Positions 41,204 through 50,457 of a stretch of 64,000 nucleotides of DNA are shown here, piece by piece. Under the pieces are notes generated by a model that saw only the letters and a program-made list of their open reading frames with translations, did no database searches and was not told the DNA's origin. This stretch comes from Pseudomonas sp. GGS8. Lineage in GTDB: Bacteria > Pseudomonadota > Gammaproteobacteria > Pseudomonadales > Pseudomonadaceae. Every line of letters starts with the position of its first letter. Position 1 is the first letter of the stretch. The stretch spans positions 4,529,501-4,593,500 of the forward strand of contig NZ_JALJWF010000001.1 of assembly GCF_024168645.1 (NCBI RefSeq), written 5' to 3'. The position numbers and the translations under genes are program-made.

Positions 41204-41981
41204 ATCGTCCGTCACTGCGCCGCTGACCTGGCCGCGTCGGCATGTCGGCAAGTTGTTGCTTTTGGCGGGGGCCGTGCTCTGGCTGGTGTATTTCGCGCCG
41301 CACAGCCCGGTACTCAAGGCATTGCTGCAATGGTCGCCGGCCTTGGTCGTCGGGTTTGGCCAGAACATTCTGATCAGTCTGGTGGCGATCGGGCTGGGCT
41401 CGTTGCTTGGGTTGTTGGTCGGTGCCCTGGCGTTGTCGCCGTTGTGGCTGCTGCGCTTGCTGGCGCGGATCTGGGTGCAGATTTTTCGCAACGCGCCGTG
41501 GCTGGTGCTGATCTATTTCACCACCTATGTGTTCCCGTTCGAGATCCACATCGGCAGCACTTATGTCTCGTTCCCGGACTGGGTCAAGGTCACGATTGGC
41601 CTGGCGTTGCCGGCGAGCGCCAACGTGGCGGAGATCTTCCGGGGGGCGGTTGCCTCGATCCCCAGTACCCAGTGGGAAGCGGCGCGATCCCTGGCCTTCA
41701 CGCGCGGGCAGATTTTTCGCTCGATCATCCTGCCGCAGTGCTTCAAGCGCATGTTGCCGCCGTGGATGAACCTCTACGCGGTGATCACCATGGGCACCGC
41801 ACTGGCGTCTTTGGTGGGCGTGCATGACGTGATCGACACCGCGCAAATCGCCAGCAACACGGTGAACCTCACCGGCTTCACCGTGGTGATTTACCTGAGC
41901 CTGCTGGTGCTGTTCTTTGCTTACTGCTACCCGATTTCCCGATTCACTCAACGCCTGGAGCGACGTTATGTCTTCTACTGA
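41193..41981 (+). CDS. Amino-acid ABC transporter permease 2
   Basis: The 262-residue membrane protein has about five helices and the EAA loop ANVAEIFRGAVASIPSTQWE (near residue 145) plus the QAARSLAFT-like continuation. The first residues (MAIESSVTAPL) are cytosolic. It overlaps the upstream permease by 11 bases and its end overlaps the ATPase start. With permease 1 it forms the membrane channel. Confidence 0.86.
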   Translation: MAIESSVTAPLTWPRRHVGKLLLLAGAVLWLVYFAPHSPVLKALLQWSPALVVGFGQNILISLVAIGLGSLLGLLVGALALSPLWLLRLLARIWVQIFRNAPWLVLIYFTTYVFPFEIHIGSTYVSFPDWVKVTIGLALPASANVAEIFRGAVASIPSTQWEAARSLAFTRGQIFRSIILPQCFKRMLPPWMNLYAVITMGTALASLVGVHDVIDTAQIASNTVNLTGFTVVIYLSLLVLFFAYCYPISRFTQRLERRYVFY

Positions 41982-42804
41982 AACCGTCGCCGAGCCCTTG
42001 GTCAGCCTGCGCGACCTGCACCTGTCATTTGGCAGCAACCCGGTGCTCAAGGGCATAGACCTCGACGTGCATCGCGGCCAGGCCGTGTCGATCATAGGCC
42101 CCTCCGGCTCCGGCAAGTCGACGATCCTGCGCTGCATCACCGGCCTGTTGCAGCCCCAGCACGGGAGCATCCGCGTCGGCGCCACGGAGGTTCACACCCT
42201 GGCCCAGGAAAGCCAGCGTATCGAATTGCGCAAGCGTGTGGGGTTTGTGTTCCAGCAGTACAACCTGTTCCCGCATTTGTCGGTGCTGGAGAACCTGGTG
42301 ATCGCCCCGCGCAAAGTGCTGGGGCGCAATCGCGCCGAAGCCGAGAAAGACGCCCGCGCCTTGCTGGCCAAGGTGCGCATGGAGCACAAGGCCGATGCTT
42401 ATCCGGGGCAACTCTCCGGCGGTCAGCAACAGCGGGTGGCAATTGCCCGAGCGTTGGCGATGCGCCCGGAACTGATTCTGTTCGATGAGGTGACTTCTGC
42501 CCTCGACCCGGAAACCGTTGGCGAGGTGCTGACGGTGATTCGCGAGCTGACTGAAGAGGGCATGACCTGCGTGCTGGTGACCCACGAAATGCGCTTCGCC
42601 GAAGAGATCAGCGACATCGTCTACTTCACCGAAAACGGCGTGATCGTCGAACACGGCAGCGCCGAGCAGATTTTCCAGCACCCCACCAGCGAGCGGACCC
42701 AGGAGTTTCTGCGTCACGCCCTGGGCGATCCGGGACGCCGTCCCCGTGTCGCCAACGATCCGTATCTGTTGAGTAGCCTGAGCCGCTACAGCCTGTCCGT
42801 CTAA
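41968..42804 (+). CDS. Amino-acid ABC transporter ATP-binding protein
   Basis: The 278-residue protein has Walker A (GPSGSGKST near 45), Q-loop, signature LSGGQQQR, Walker B (LILFDEVTSALD) and H-loop (LVTHEMRFAEE). The arrangement is that of HisP/GlnQ. A tail of about 30 residues extends beyond the usual end. The start ATG 41968 lies within the end of permease 2. It energises import across the inner membrane. Confidence 0.92.
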   Translation: MSSTETVAEPLVSLRDLHLSFGSNPVLKGIDLDVHRGQAVSIIGPSGSGKSTILRCITGLLQPQHGSIRVGATEVHTLAQESQRIELRKRVGFVFQQYNLFPHLSVLENLVIAPRKVLGRNRAEAEKDARALLAKVRMEHKADAYPGQLSGGQQQRVAIARALAMRPELILFDEVTSALDPETVGEVLTVIRELTEEGMTCVLVTHEMRFAEEISDIVYFTENGVIVEHGSAEQIFQHPTSERTQEFLRHALGDPGRRPRVANDPYLLSSLSRYSLSV

Positions 42805-42821
42805 TACCGAGGAGCCTGTTC

Positions 42822-43418
42822 ATGAGTACCGATAACCGTGCCGCCGTCATCGAGGATTTCCTCAAGAAAGTCCGTGTCATCCATCAGCGGGGCGTCGACC
42901 GCGCCGCGTTGACGGAGATCGTCGCCTTGCTCGAAACCCTGGCCGAGCGCCGTGATCTGTTCAATTTCGACGCGTTCCCGGCGCCCGTGCCGGGGCAGGG
43001 CAGCACCGCGTTCCGCTACCGCCTCAACGACGATGGCGACACGCCGACGCTGTACCTCAACTCATTGCTGCCGGGTAAAAGTACGATCCCGCACAACCAC
43101 GAAACCTGGGCGATCATCAGCGCCATCGAAGGCCAGGAAATCAACTACGTCTACGCCCGTGATGACGAGGGCCGCGAGCCTGGGTTCACCACGTTGCACC
43201 TGGAAAAGGAAGTGATCGTGCAACCCGGCACGTCGATCTCGTTTCTCGGTGAAGACCTGCATGGCATCCGTGTCGAAGGTGAGCAGCCGACCCTGCATTT
43301 CCACCTGTACGGCTTGCCGCTGGAATCGCTCAATGGCCGTTATGGGGTTGAGGCCGACGGGCGCATTCTCAATTACAACGCCTCGCAAATGGCGCCGTCG
43401 ATCAAGGCCTACACATGA
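42822..43418 (+). CDS. Cysteine dioxygenase-family thiol dioxygenase
   Basis: The 198-residue cupin protein has the ferrous-iron triad His91, His93 (PHNHE) and His147 (DLHGI). The family oxidises thiols: cysteine to cysteine sulfinate, or 3-mercaptopropionate to its sulfinate. Residues that separate the two bacterial subgroups (Arg- or Gln-type) were not established. The gene starts 17 bp after the ATPase stop and its stop overlaps the next start, so it is part of the importer operon; imported thiol or its degradation product is probably oxidised here. Confidence 0.87.
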   Translation: MSTDNRAAVIEDFLKKVRVIHQRGVDRAALTEIVALLETLAERRDLFNFDAFPAPVPGQGSTAFRYRLNDDGDTPTLYLNSLLPGKSTIPHNHETWAIISAIEGQEINYVYARDDEGREPGFTTLHLEKEVIVQPGTSISFLGEDLHGIRVEGEQPTLHFHLYGLPLESLNGRYGVEADGRILNYNASQMAPSIKAYT

Positions 43419-46174
43419 ATCGGACCGTAACCCCAGGGCAACTGCAGCAATGGCTGTTCGACGGGCAGGAAATTGCCCTGTTTGACGTGCGTGAGCATGG
43501 CCAATATGGCGAAGCCCACCTGTTTCACGGGGTGAACCTGCCCTACAGTCGTCTGGAGCTGGAGGTCCGACGCCTGGCGCCGAACCCTCAGGTGCGGCTG
43601 GTGATTTATGACCAGAACGGCGGGGACGTCGCGGCGCGTTCTGCTCGGCGTTTGCAGGCGCTGGGGTACAGCCGCGTGCACATTCTCGACGGCGGTGCCG
43701 ATGCCTGGCAGGCGGCAGGCCTGCAACTGTTCGCGGGTGTGCATGTGCCGTCCAAAGCGTTTGGCGAGTTGGTGGAAGAGGCCAGTGATACGCCGCATGT
43801 CACCGCCAGGCAGTTGGCTGAATGGCAAGCCCGGGGCGAACCGCTGGTGGTGCTGGACGGTCGGCCGTTCGACGAATACCGCAAGATGACCATCCCCGGT
43901 TCTGTCTGCTGCCCGAATGGCGAACTGGGCTATCGCCTACAGGATCTGGTGCCGGACGACAGCACGCCGATCGTGATCAATTGCGCCGGTCGAACCCGCA
44001 GCATTATCGGCGCCCAGACCCTGATCAATCTGGGGTTGAAGAACCCGGTCTACGCCTTGGAAAACGGTACGCAGGGCTGGTACCTGGAAGATTTTCAGCT
44101 GGAACATGGCAGCACCCGCCGCTATGCCGATGAGGTGTCATCGAAGACCTTGCCGCAACAACGCCTCGCCGCGGCACAACTGGCCGCACGGGCCGGGGTA
44201 AAAACCGTTACGGCGGCGCAGGTCGATCAGTGGGCCGGGGAGGCCGCACGCAGTTTGTTTCTGTGCGATGTGCGCACCGCCGAGGAATTTGTCGCCGGCA
44301 GTTTGCCCGGTGCGCAACACACGCCGGGCGGGCAGTTGATCCAGTCTACCGACCTGTATATCGGCGTGCGTCAGGCGCGGTTGGTGCTGATCGACAGCGA
44401 TGGCATACGGGCGCCGATCGTTGCCAGTTGGCTTCGGCAGTTGGGGCATGAAGCTTATGTGCTGGAAGGTGGGGTGAGTAGCGGTCTGGCATTGCCCGCG
44501 CTTGAGGTATCCGTTCACGAAACATTGCCCGTGATCACCGCGCAGGCCCTGGCCGATGCGTTGAAGGACAGCGCGGTGGCATTGATTGACCTGCGCCCGA
44601 GCATCACCTTCCGCAAAGGCCATATCGCCGGCTCGCGCTGGTCGATCCGTTCGTTGCTGGCAAGTGAAGTGGCCGGTGAACAGCGACCTCTGGTGTTGCT
44701 GGCCGATGACCCGCAGCTGGCAGCGTTCGCGGCGCTGGAATTGCCCGATGTTCAGCGTGCGCAAACCCGGGTGTTGGACGGTGGTGTCGACGCCTGGCGT
44801 ACCGCGGGGTTTGCCGTGCAGGAGGATGCCAACACGCCGCCCGATCAGCAGTGCATCGATTTTCTGTTCTTTACCCATGATCGCCACGCCGGCAACAAAG
44901 ACGCGGCGCGTCAGTACCTGGCTTGGGAAATCGGCCTGTTGGCGCAAATGAGCGCAGACGAAATCGCCAGCCTGAAACCGCTGCGTGCGCCATCTCAAGC
45001 GACTCGTGATGCGCGGGTGCGTACCCGTCTGGTGCAGGCGGCGCGTACCGAAAAGGGCAGTGGCAGTCGAGGTGTCAACGTGCCCGTCACTCGTTTGAGC
45101 ACGGTGCTGTTCGACAACCTGGCGCAGATGCGCGATGCCCGTGCTCGCCGTGACCGGGAGCGGGTGCTGAGCTATGGCGCCCGGGGCAATCCGACCGCTT
45201 TTGCCTTGGAAGACCTGGTGACGGAGCTGGAGGGCGGTTACCGCACCCGACTGTTCGGCACCGGACTGGCGGCGGTCGCGCAGACGTTCCTGGCCTACCT
45301 GCGGCCCGGCGATCATGTGCTGATCACCGACGCGGTGTATGCGCCCGTGCGGCGTCTGGCTCGGGAGCTGCTTGGGCCGTTCGGCATCCAGGTCAGCTAC
45401 TTCGCGCCTGACGGCAGCGGCCTGCAAGCGCAACTGCAAGCCAACACCAAAATGGTCTACACCGAAGTGCCCGGTTCACTGCTGTATGAACTCTGCGACC
45501 TGCCGGCCATCGCCGCACTGTGCAAGCCACGGGGCATCCTGTTGGCCGTCGATAACACCTGGGGCTCGGGCTACTTGTACCGGCCGCTGACCCTGGGCGC
45601 GGACATCTCGATCATGGCGTTGACCAAGTACCTGTGTGGCCACAGCGATGTGGTCATGGGCAGCGTCTGTACCCGGCAAGACGTCTGGCAGCCGCTTGCA
45701 TCCATGAGTGACACCTTTGGCATCGCCGTCAGCCCTGACGACGCCTATCTGGTGCTGCGTGGCACCCGAACCCTGGCGCCACGCCTGGAGGTGCACGAAC
45801 GCCAGGCCCTGGAAATCGCTCATTGGCTACAAGCGCAACCGCAGGTGAAACGGGTGTTCCATCCGGCGTTGCCCGATCATCCCCATCACGCATTGTGGCG
45901 GCGGGACTTCACGGGCAGCAACGGTTTGCTGTCCTTCGAACTGCGCGATGCCGACGCTACGTACGTAGAGCGCTTCATCGATGCGTTGCAGGTGTTTGGT
46001 CTGGGCGCGTCCTGGGGCGGCTATGAAAGCCTGATCACTGTCGCCGACACCCAGGACCGCAACAGTGCGGCAGATCGCGCATTGAACCCTGTACTGCGCT
46101 TGCACATTGGCCTGGAAGATGTCGACGCGTTGATCGAAGATTTGCAACGCGGGTTCGCCGCGATCGCGGACTAG
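43415..46174 (+). CDS. Fusion of four rhodanese-like domains and a cystathionine beta-lyase-type PLP domain
   Basis: The 919-residue protein has four tandem rhodanese-like domains (about 1-110, 127-235, 265-365, 375-480) and then a Cys/Met-metabolism PLP enzyme (about 535-919). Only the second rhodanese has the active-site Cys190 (INCAGRTRS); the corresponding sites of the first, third and fourth contain Asp, Asp and Ala, so they are probably structural. The PLP Lys is Lys738 (IMALTKYLCGHSD). The lyase would cleave a C-S bond (cystathionine, cystine or lanthionine type), releasing sulfur that the rhodanese could accept as persulfide. Its start overlaps the dioxygenase stop by ATGA, and it is convergent with the MFS gene with overlapping stop codons. 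Two-to-three domain fusions of this kind exist, but this layout is distinctive. Confidence 0.88.
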   Translation: MNRTVTPGQLQQWLFDGQEIALFDVREHGQYGEAHLFHGVNLPYSRLELEVRRLAPNPQVRLVIYDQNGGDVAARSARRLQALGYSRVHILDGGADAWQAAGLQLFAGVHVPSKAFGELVEEASDTPHVTARQLAEWQARGEPLVVLDGRPFDEYRKMTIPGSVCCPNGELGYRLQDLVPDDSTPIVINCAGRTRSIIGAQTLINLGLKNPVYALENGTQGWYLEDFQLEHGSTRRYADEVSSKTLPQQRLAAAQLAARAGVKTVTAAQVDQWAGEAARSLFLCDVRTAEEFVAGSLPGAQHTPGGQLIQSTDLYIGVRQARLVLIDSDGIRAPIVASWLRQLGHEAYVLEGGVSSGLALPALEVSVHETLPVITAQALADALKDSAVALIDLRPSITFRKGHIAGSRWSIRSLLASEVAGEQRPLVLLADDPQLAAFAALELPDVQRAQTRVLDGGVDAWRTAGFAVQEDANTPPDQQCIDFLFFTHDRHAGNKDAARQYLAWEIGLLAQMSADEIASLKPLRAPSQATRDARVRTRLVQAARTEKGSGSRGVNVPVTRLSTVLFDNLAQMRDARARRDRERVLSYGARGNPTAFALEDLVTELEGGYRTRLFGTGLAAVAQTFLAYLRPGDHVLITDAVYAPVRRLARELLGPFGIQVSYFAPDGSGLQAQLQANTKMVYTEVPGSLLYELCDLPAIAALCKPRGILLAVDNTWGSGYLYRPLTLGADISIMALTKYLCGHSDVVMGSVCTRQDVWQPLASMSDTFGIAVSPDDAYLVLRGTRTLAPRLEVHERQALEIAHWLQAQPQVKRVFHPALPDHPHHALWRRDFTGSNGLLSFELRDADATYVERFIDALQVFGLGASWGGYESLITVADTQDRNSAADRALNPVLRLHIGLEDVDALIEDLQRGFAAIAD

Positions 46175-47367
46175 GGCTTGCGCAGCACAAGCAACAACAG
46201 CGCCGCGGCCGCCAGCACCGCCCCGGCGATGAAAGTGCTGGCGGAGCCCGAGGTTTCCCATAGCGCGCCAGCCAGTACGCTGGCGATCAACAGGCACACG
46301 CCGCTGATCAGATTGAACAGGCCGAACGCCGTGCCCCTGAGATGTTCGGGCGCGGTGTCGGCGATCAGCGTCGCGAGAATGCCCTGGCTGAAGCCCATGT
46401 GCAGGCCCCACAGGGCAACACCTGCCAGCATGGTCATGATTGAATCCGCTTGCGCCAGCAGCAGGTCCGCCAGGATCAGCAACCCCATGCCGACACACAG
46501 CAACTTGGTGCGACTGATACGGTCGGACAGCCAGCCCGCCGGGTAGGCGGACACCGCATACAACAGCGACATGACCACCATCACCATCACCATCGGCACC
46601 CAGGTGGCCGTCAAGCCTGTTTGCTGCGCTTTCAAGACCAGAAAGGCCTCGCTGAAACGGGCCAGCGTAAACAGCCCGCCGACGATTACCACCCACCAAT
46701 AGCCGCGGGAAAACTCCCGTAGCACCTTCCAGTGGATGGGCGAGCGAAAGGCGCGTTCCGCAGCGACATCGGTCGGCTCGTTGACTCCACCGACAATCAG
46801 CGCCACCGATATCACCGCCGGGATCACCGCAAACCACAACACCAGATGAATCTGTCCGAGCCAGAGCATCAGTACGATCGCCAGAACCGGACCCAGAATC
46901 GCCCCCACGGTGTCCATCGATTGGCGCAAGCCAAAGCAGGCGCCACGGATTTCAGCCGGTGCGACATCGGCGACCAGCGCATCGCGCGGCGCGCCACGAA
47001 TGCCTTTGCCGATGCGGTCCAGAAAGCGCGCGGTAAATACCACATCGACCGATTGCGCGAGGGGAAACAACGGTTTTGAAAGCGCCGCCAAACCGTAGCC
47101 CATCAACAACAGGCCTTTGCGCCGGCCAATAAAGTCGCTGATGGCGCCGGAGAATATCTTGACCAGCATCGCGGTCGCCTCGGCGATGCCCTCGATCACC
47201 CCGACGGTCAAGGCGCTGGCGCCTAGGGTGGTGACGAGAAACACCGGCAGCAGGCTATGCACCAGTTCGGAAGACAGGTCCATGAACAGGCTGACAAACC
47301 CCAGGGCCCAGACTGTTCGCGGAATGCGCAGTGGCGTGGATTGGGCGTTGGCGAGGTTTTTGTTCAC
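46171..47367 (-). CDS. Major facilitator superfamily transporter
   Basis: The 398-residue membrane protein has 12 predicted helices and the MFS motif A in loop 2-3 (GAISDFIGRRKGLLLMGYG) and a second copy in loop 8-9 (GWLSDRISRTKLLCVGMG). The second Arg-rich RIGKGIRGAPRDALVADVA at helix 4-5 is typical of a subgroup of multidrug/sugar-phosphate exporters. Its stop overlaps the end of the convergent rhodanese-lyase gene by four bases. Substrate unknown. It is probably independent of both neighbours. Confidence 0.85.
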   Translation of the reverse strand: MNKNLANAQSTPLRIPRTVWALGFVSLFMDLSSELVHSLLPVFLVTTLGASALTVGVIEGIAEATAMLVKIFSGAISDFIGRRKGLLLMGYGLAALSKPLFPLAQSVDVVFTARFLDRIGKGIRGAPRDALVADVAPAEIRGACFGLRQSMDTVGAILGPVLAIVLMLWLGQIHLVLWFAVIPAVISVALIVGGVNEPTDVAAERAFRSPIHWKVLREFSRGYWWVVIVGGLFTLARFSEAFLVLKAQQTGLTATWVPMVMVMVVMSLLYAVSAYPAGWLSDRISRTKLLCVGMGLLILADLLLAQADSIMTMLAGVALWGLHMGFSQGILATLIADTAPEHLRGTAFGLFNLISGVCLLIASVLAGALWETSGSASTFIAGAVLAAAALLLLVLRKP

Positions 47368-47501
47368 ATCAAGTCCTCATCTGAACACCGGGCGCTAGTC
47401 GGTCGGCCCATTCTGCGTGTGTTTGATTGTGGGCCAAAAGTCTGTCGATGTATCGCGAGGCTGTGCTTGCACCGTGCGATATGTTTTTCACCCAGCTGTC
47501 A

Positions 47502-47530
47502 TTGTAAGCAACGATTCCTCTGGCTAGACT
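47502..47530 (+). promoter_or_regulatory. Putative promoter of the copper-efflux operon
   Basis: TTGTAA (47502-47507), exactly 17 bases, TAGACT (47525-47530). The -35 sits in CTGTCATTGTAAG, resembling part of a CopR/CusR-type box (repeats of TGTCA/TTGTAA). No full inverted box was verified. Confidence 0.55.
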
Positions 47531-47537
47531 CCGGTCC

Positions 47538-47879
47538 ATGAAACGTTATTTGCGGTGTTGTCTCATTTTCCTGATGTGCTTCGCGCTTCCGCTGAGTGGA
47601 ATGGCGGGCATTCAGGCGCCTACAGAACCTTGCCCGATGAAAACCGCGGGCATGGCGATGATGGGCGACATGGACAAAGACTGCTGCCAAGACATGAGCA
47701 CCCCCTCCGAGCACGGCAAAGCCTGTAAGCCCGGTCAGGAGTGCAAGACCGGTGGCATGCTGCAAGTCAGCATCGCCAAACCTCCAGTCACCTTGTTCAA
47801 CCCCGTAGTAGCCACGTTTTTTGTAGACGCACTGCCTGTCCAGACCCCGTCCGGGGTATGGCGACCCCCTCGCACCTGA
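47538..47879 (+). CDS. Cys/Met-rich periplasmic protein at the head of the cus operon
   Basis: The 113-residue protein starts at ATG 47538 with a signal peptide (CCLIFLMCFALPLSGMAG). The mature part holds a Met/Cys/His cluster: CPMKTAGMAMMGDMDKDCCQDM and, further on, HGKACKPGQECKTGGM. The spacing of Cys and Met would suit Cu(I) or Ag(I) binding. Its place before cusC, behind a promoter with a CopR-like site, supports a role in copper resistance (copper chaperone). No defined family was recognised. The distance of about 95 bp to cusC allows one transcript. Confidence 0.72.
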   Translation: MKRYLRCCLIFLMCFALPLSGMAGIQAPTEPCPMKTAGMAMMGDMDKDCCQDMSTPSEHGKACKPGQECKTGGMLQVSIAKPPVTLFNPVVATFFVDALPVQTPSGVWRPPRT

Positions 47880-47974
47880 TTCCTGCTCCACGCTGAGCCC
47901 CATTCCGTCTTCGCGGGATGGCGTTGCTGTGCGCCTTTGAAAGCGCGCAGTGGATCATCACAGGAATTGTGAAC

Positions 47975-49231
47975 ATGAACTCCATGTGCATTCGCACAGG
48001 GTGGCCGCTAGCGGCTGCCCTGGCGGCAAGCGTACTGGCTTTGCCGTGCGCTGCCGCCCCATTGACTCTCGACGAAGCCCTACGGCTGGCTGACGACAAC
48101 GCACCGTCCCTTACAGCCCAGGCCGAAAAACTCCAGGCGGCCAGAAGCGCCGCGATTCCTGCCGGCGAGTTGCCCGACCCCAAGCTGGTGCTGGGGGTGC
48201 AGAACTTTCCGGTGGGCGGTCCCGATCGCGGGACGCTGGATCACGATTTCATGACCATGCAAACGGTCGGTGTGATGCAGGAAATGCCCAATGGTGACAA
48301 GCGTCGGGCGCGCACTGAAGTTGCCGAGGCCGCGGTTGAACTGGCCGCTGCGCAAGGGCGTGTCGAACGCCTGAATGTGCGGCAGGCCACGGCGCTGGCC
48401 TGGATCGGCAGCTATTCGGTGGAGCTGAAACAGACTCTGTTCCAGGCGTTTTACCGCGAGAATCGGTTGTTGGCCGACACCGTTCGTGCGCAGATCGCCA
48501 GCGGTCGGGCTCAGCCTGCCGATGCGGTGACACCGAAGCAGGAAGCGGCGCAACTGGAAGAGCAACAAGACCAATTACTGCTGCAACGCGCGCAAGCCCG
48601 CGCGGCACTCAAGCGCTGGATTGGTTCTGCCGCCAGCGAACAACCGGTCGGAAACTGGCCGCAATGGCCCATCGATACGTCGGGCTACGTCCACAAGCTT
48701 GAGCATCACCCCTCATTAGCGGCGTTTGCGCCAATGACCCGTGAGGCGCAGGCCAAAGTCCGTGAAGCCGAGGCTGACAAACGGTCCGACTGGAGTTGGG
48801 AAGTCGATTATCAGCGGCGCGGCCGGGAATTTGGCGACATGGTCAGCGTGCAATTCACCTTCGATCTGCCGCTGTTCCCCGACACCCGGCAGAACCCGAA
48901 GATCGCGGCGAAGCGTGCTGAGCTGAATCAACTGGAGGCCGAACGCGAAGCGCTGACCCGCGAGCACACCCAGCAACTGGAAGAACAACTGGCCGACTAT
49001 CAACGGCTCGACCGTGCTGTGCGGCGTTATCAGGAGAGTCTGTTGCCGCTGGCCAAAGAAAAGGTCGAGTTGATCATGGCCAGTTACCGGGCGGGTAAAA
49101 GTGACTTGTCGGCCGTCGTCGCCGCCCGGCGTGAATTGATCGACGCTCGCCTGAAACAGATCGATGTCAACGAACAGAAAGCGCTGACCAGTGCTCGGCT
49201 GTATTTCGCTTATGGGGAGGCGGGTCAATGA
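47975..49231 (+). CDS. cusC: Outer-membrane factor of the copper efflux pump (TolC family)
   Basis: The 418-residue protein starts at ATG 47975 (MNSMCIRTGW) with a signal peptide ending around CAA. It shows the two TolC-type repeats rich in coiled-coil segments: AEVAEAAVELAAAQGRVERL and AEREALTREHTQQLEEQL with an LPDPKLVLGVQNFPVG motif typical of the CusC/CzcC group near residue 60. The channel spans the outer membrane and joins CusB/CusA. Its stop overlaps cusB by 4 bases. Confidence 0.87.
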   Translation: MNSMCIRTGWPLAAALAASVLALPCAAAPLTLDEALRLADDNAPSLTAQAEKLQAARSAAIPAGELPDPKLVLGVQNFPVGGPDRGTLDHDFMTMQTVGVMQEMPNGDKRRARTEVAEAAVELAAAQGRVERLNVRQATALAWIGSYSVELKQTLFQAFYRENRLLADTVRAQIASGRAQPADAVTPKQEAAQLEEQQDQLLLQRAQARAALKRWIGSAASEQPVGNWPQWPIDTSGYVHKLEHHPSLAAFAPMTREAQAKVREAEADKRSDWSWEVDYQRRGREFGDMVSVQFTFDLPLFPDTRQNPKIAAKRAELNQLEAEREALTREHTQQLEEQLADYQRLDRAVRRYQESLLPLAKEKVELIMASYRAGKSDLSAVVAARRELIDARLKQIDVNEQKALTSARLYFAYGEAGQ

Positions 49232-50457
49232 GCATTCAGCGTTTCAAAGGTGTTCTGTGGGTCGGTGGTGCACTGGCGCTGGGCGGTGTCTGCGGTTACT
49301 GGCTTGCCCATAAAGCTGAGCCCGTCGTTCAAGGCACCATGACCCAGGACGAGCGCAAGGTCTTGTATTGGTACGACCCGATGTACCCGCAGCAAAAGTT
49401 CGACAAGCCCGGCAAGTCGCCTTTCATGGACATGGAACTGGTGCCGCGCTACGCCGACGCTGCCCAGGATGCAGCCACCGTACAGATCGACGCGAGCGTG
49501 ACGCAGAACCTGGGCGTTCGTCTGGCTACCGTGACCCGTGGCGTCCAGGCTTCCAGCCTCGAAGCGGCGGGCGTGCTGACCTACAACGAACGGGATGTCG
49601 CGGTGATCCAGGCACGCACGCCGGGTTTTGTCGAACGGGTCTATGCCCGTGCGCCGGGCGATGTACTCAAGGCCGGCGCGCCATTGGCGGACATTTTGGT
49701 GCCTGAATGGGCCGCGGCCCAAGAAGAGTTCCTAGCACTCAAAAACGTGGGCGATGCCGGCCTGCTGGCGGCGGCCCGTCAACGCCTGCGTCTGACCGGA
49801 ATGCCGGCGGCGTTGATCGCTCAGGTTGAGCGCAGCGGCAAGGTACAGGCAAACCAGACCATCACCACCCCCACTGCCGGCGTGTTGCAGGAGTTGAACG
49901 TACGTGCCGGCATGACCCTGGCCGTCGGCGAGACGCTGGCCCGGGTCAACGGCCTTGATCGTGTGTGGCTGGCGGTGGCCGTGCCGGAGTCGGCAGCCGG
50001 GGGAGTCCAGGTCGGTCAGACGGTAGAGGCCAGGCTGGCGACGTTCCCGGACGCAATCCTTCACGGTACGGTCAGTGCGATCTTGCCGCAAACCAGTCCG
50101 GACAGCCGAACCGTCAGCGTGCGGGTTGAATTGCCCAATCCTGACGGCCGCTTGCGCCCCGGCCTCACGGTGCAGGTGCGATTGAATCGGTCGACTGAGC
50201 AAAGCGTGCTGTGGGTGCCGAGCGAGGCATTGATTCGCACCGGTCGGCGCGTGTTGGTGATGCTTGCCGAAGACGGCGGGCGCTATCGCCCGGTAGAGGT
50301 GCGGGCAGGCCAGGAAAACGATGGGCAAACAGCGGTTCTGAGCGGTCTGGAGGAGGGGCAACAGGTGGTGAGTTCGGGCCAGTTCTTGCTCGACTCGGAG
50401 GCCAGTCTCAAAGGACTGACTGTTCAGCCCCTGGAGCAAACCGGAGCCCAGCCATGA
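49228..50457 (+). CDS. cusB: RND periplasmic adaptor CusB with metal-binding N-terminus
   Basis: The 409-residue protein has an N-terminal membrane anchor, then a heavy-metal-binding domain ([20 protein letters not shown] near residues 50-70, MDMELVP after) whose Met/Cys-poor YDPM(Y/H)P pattern marks the CusB group. This is followed by barrel-sandwich and hairpin domains of membrane fusion proteins ([33 protein letters not shown]). It links CusA to CusC and delivers Cu(I)/Ag(I). It is overlapped by cusC (4 bases) and by cusA (4 bases). Confidence 0.9.
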   Translation: MSIQRFKGVLWVGGALALGGVCGYWLAHKAEPVVQGTMTQDERKVLYWYDPMYPQQKFDKPGKSPFMDMELVPRYADAAQDAATVQIDASVTQNLGVRLATVTRGVQASSLEAAGVLTYNERDVAVIQARTPGFVERVYARAPGDVLKAGAPLADILVPEWAAAQEEFLALKNVGDAGLLAAARQRLRLTGMPAALIAQVERSGKVQANQTITTPTAGVLQELNVRAGMTLAVGETLARVNGLDRVWLAVAVPESAAGGVQVGQTVEARLATFPDAILHGTVSAILPQTSPDSRTVSVRVELPNPDGRLRPGLTVQVRLNRSTEQSVLWVPSEALIRTGRRVLVMLAEDGGRYRPVEVRAGQENDGQTAVLSGLEEGQQVVSSGQFLLDSEASLKGLTVQPLEQTGAQP

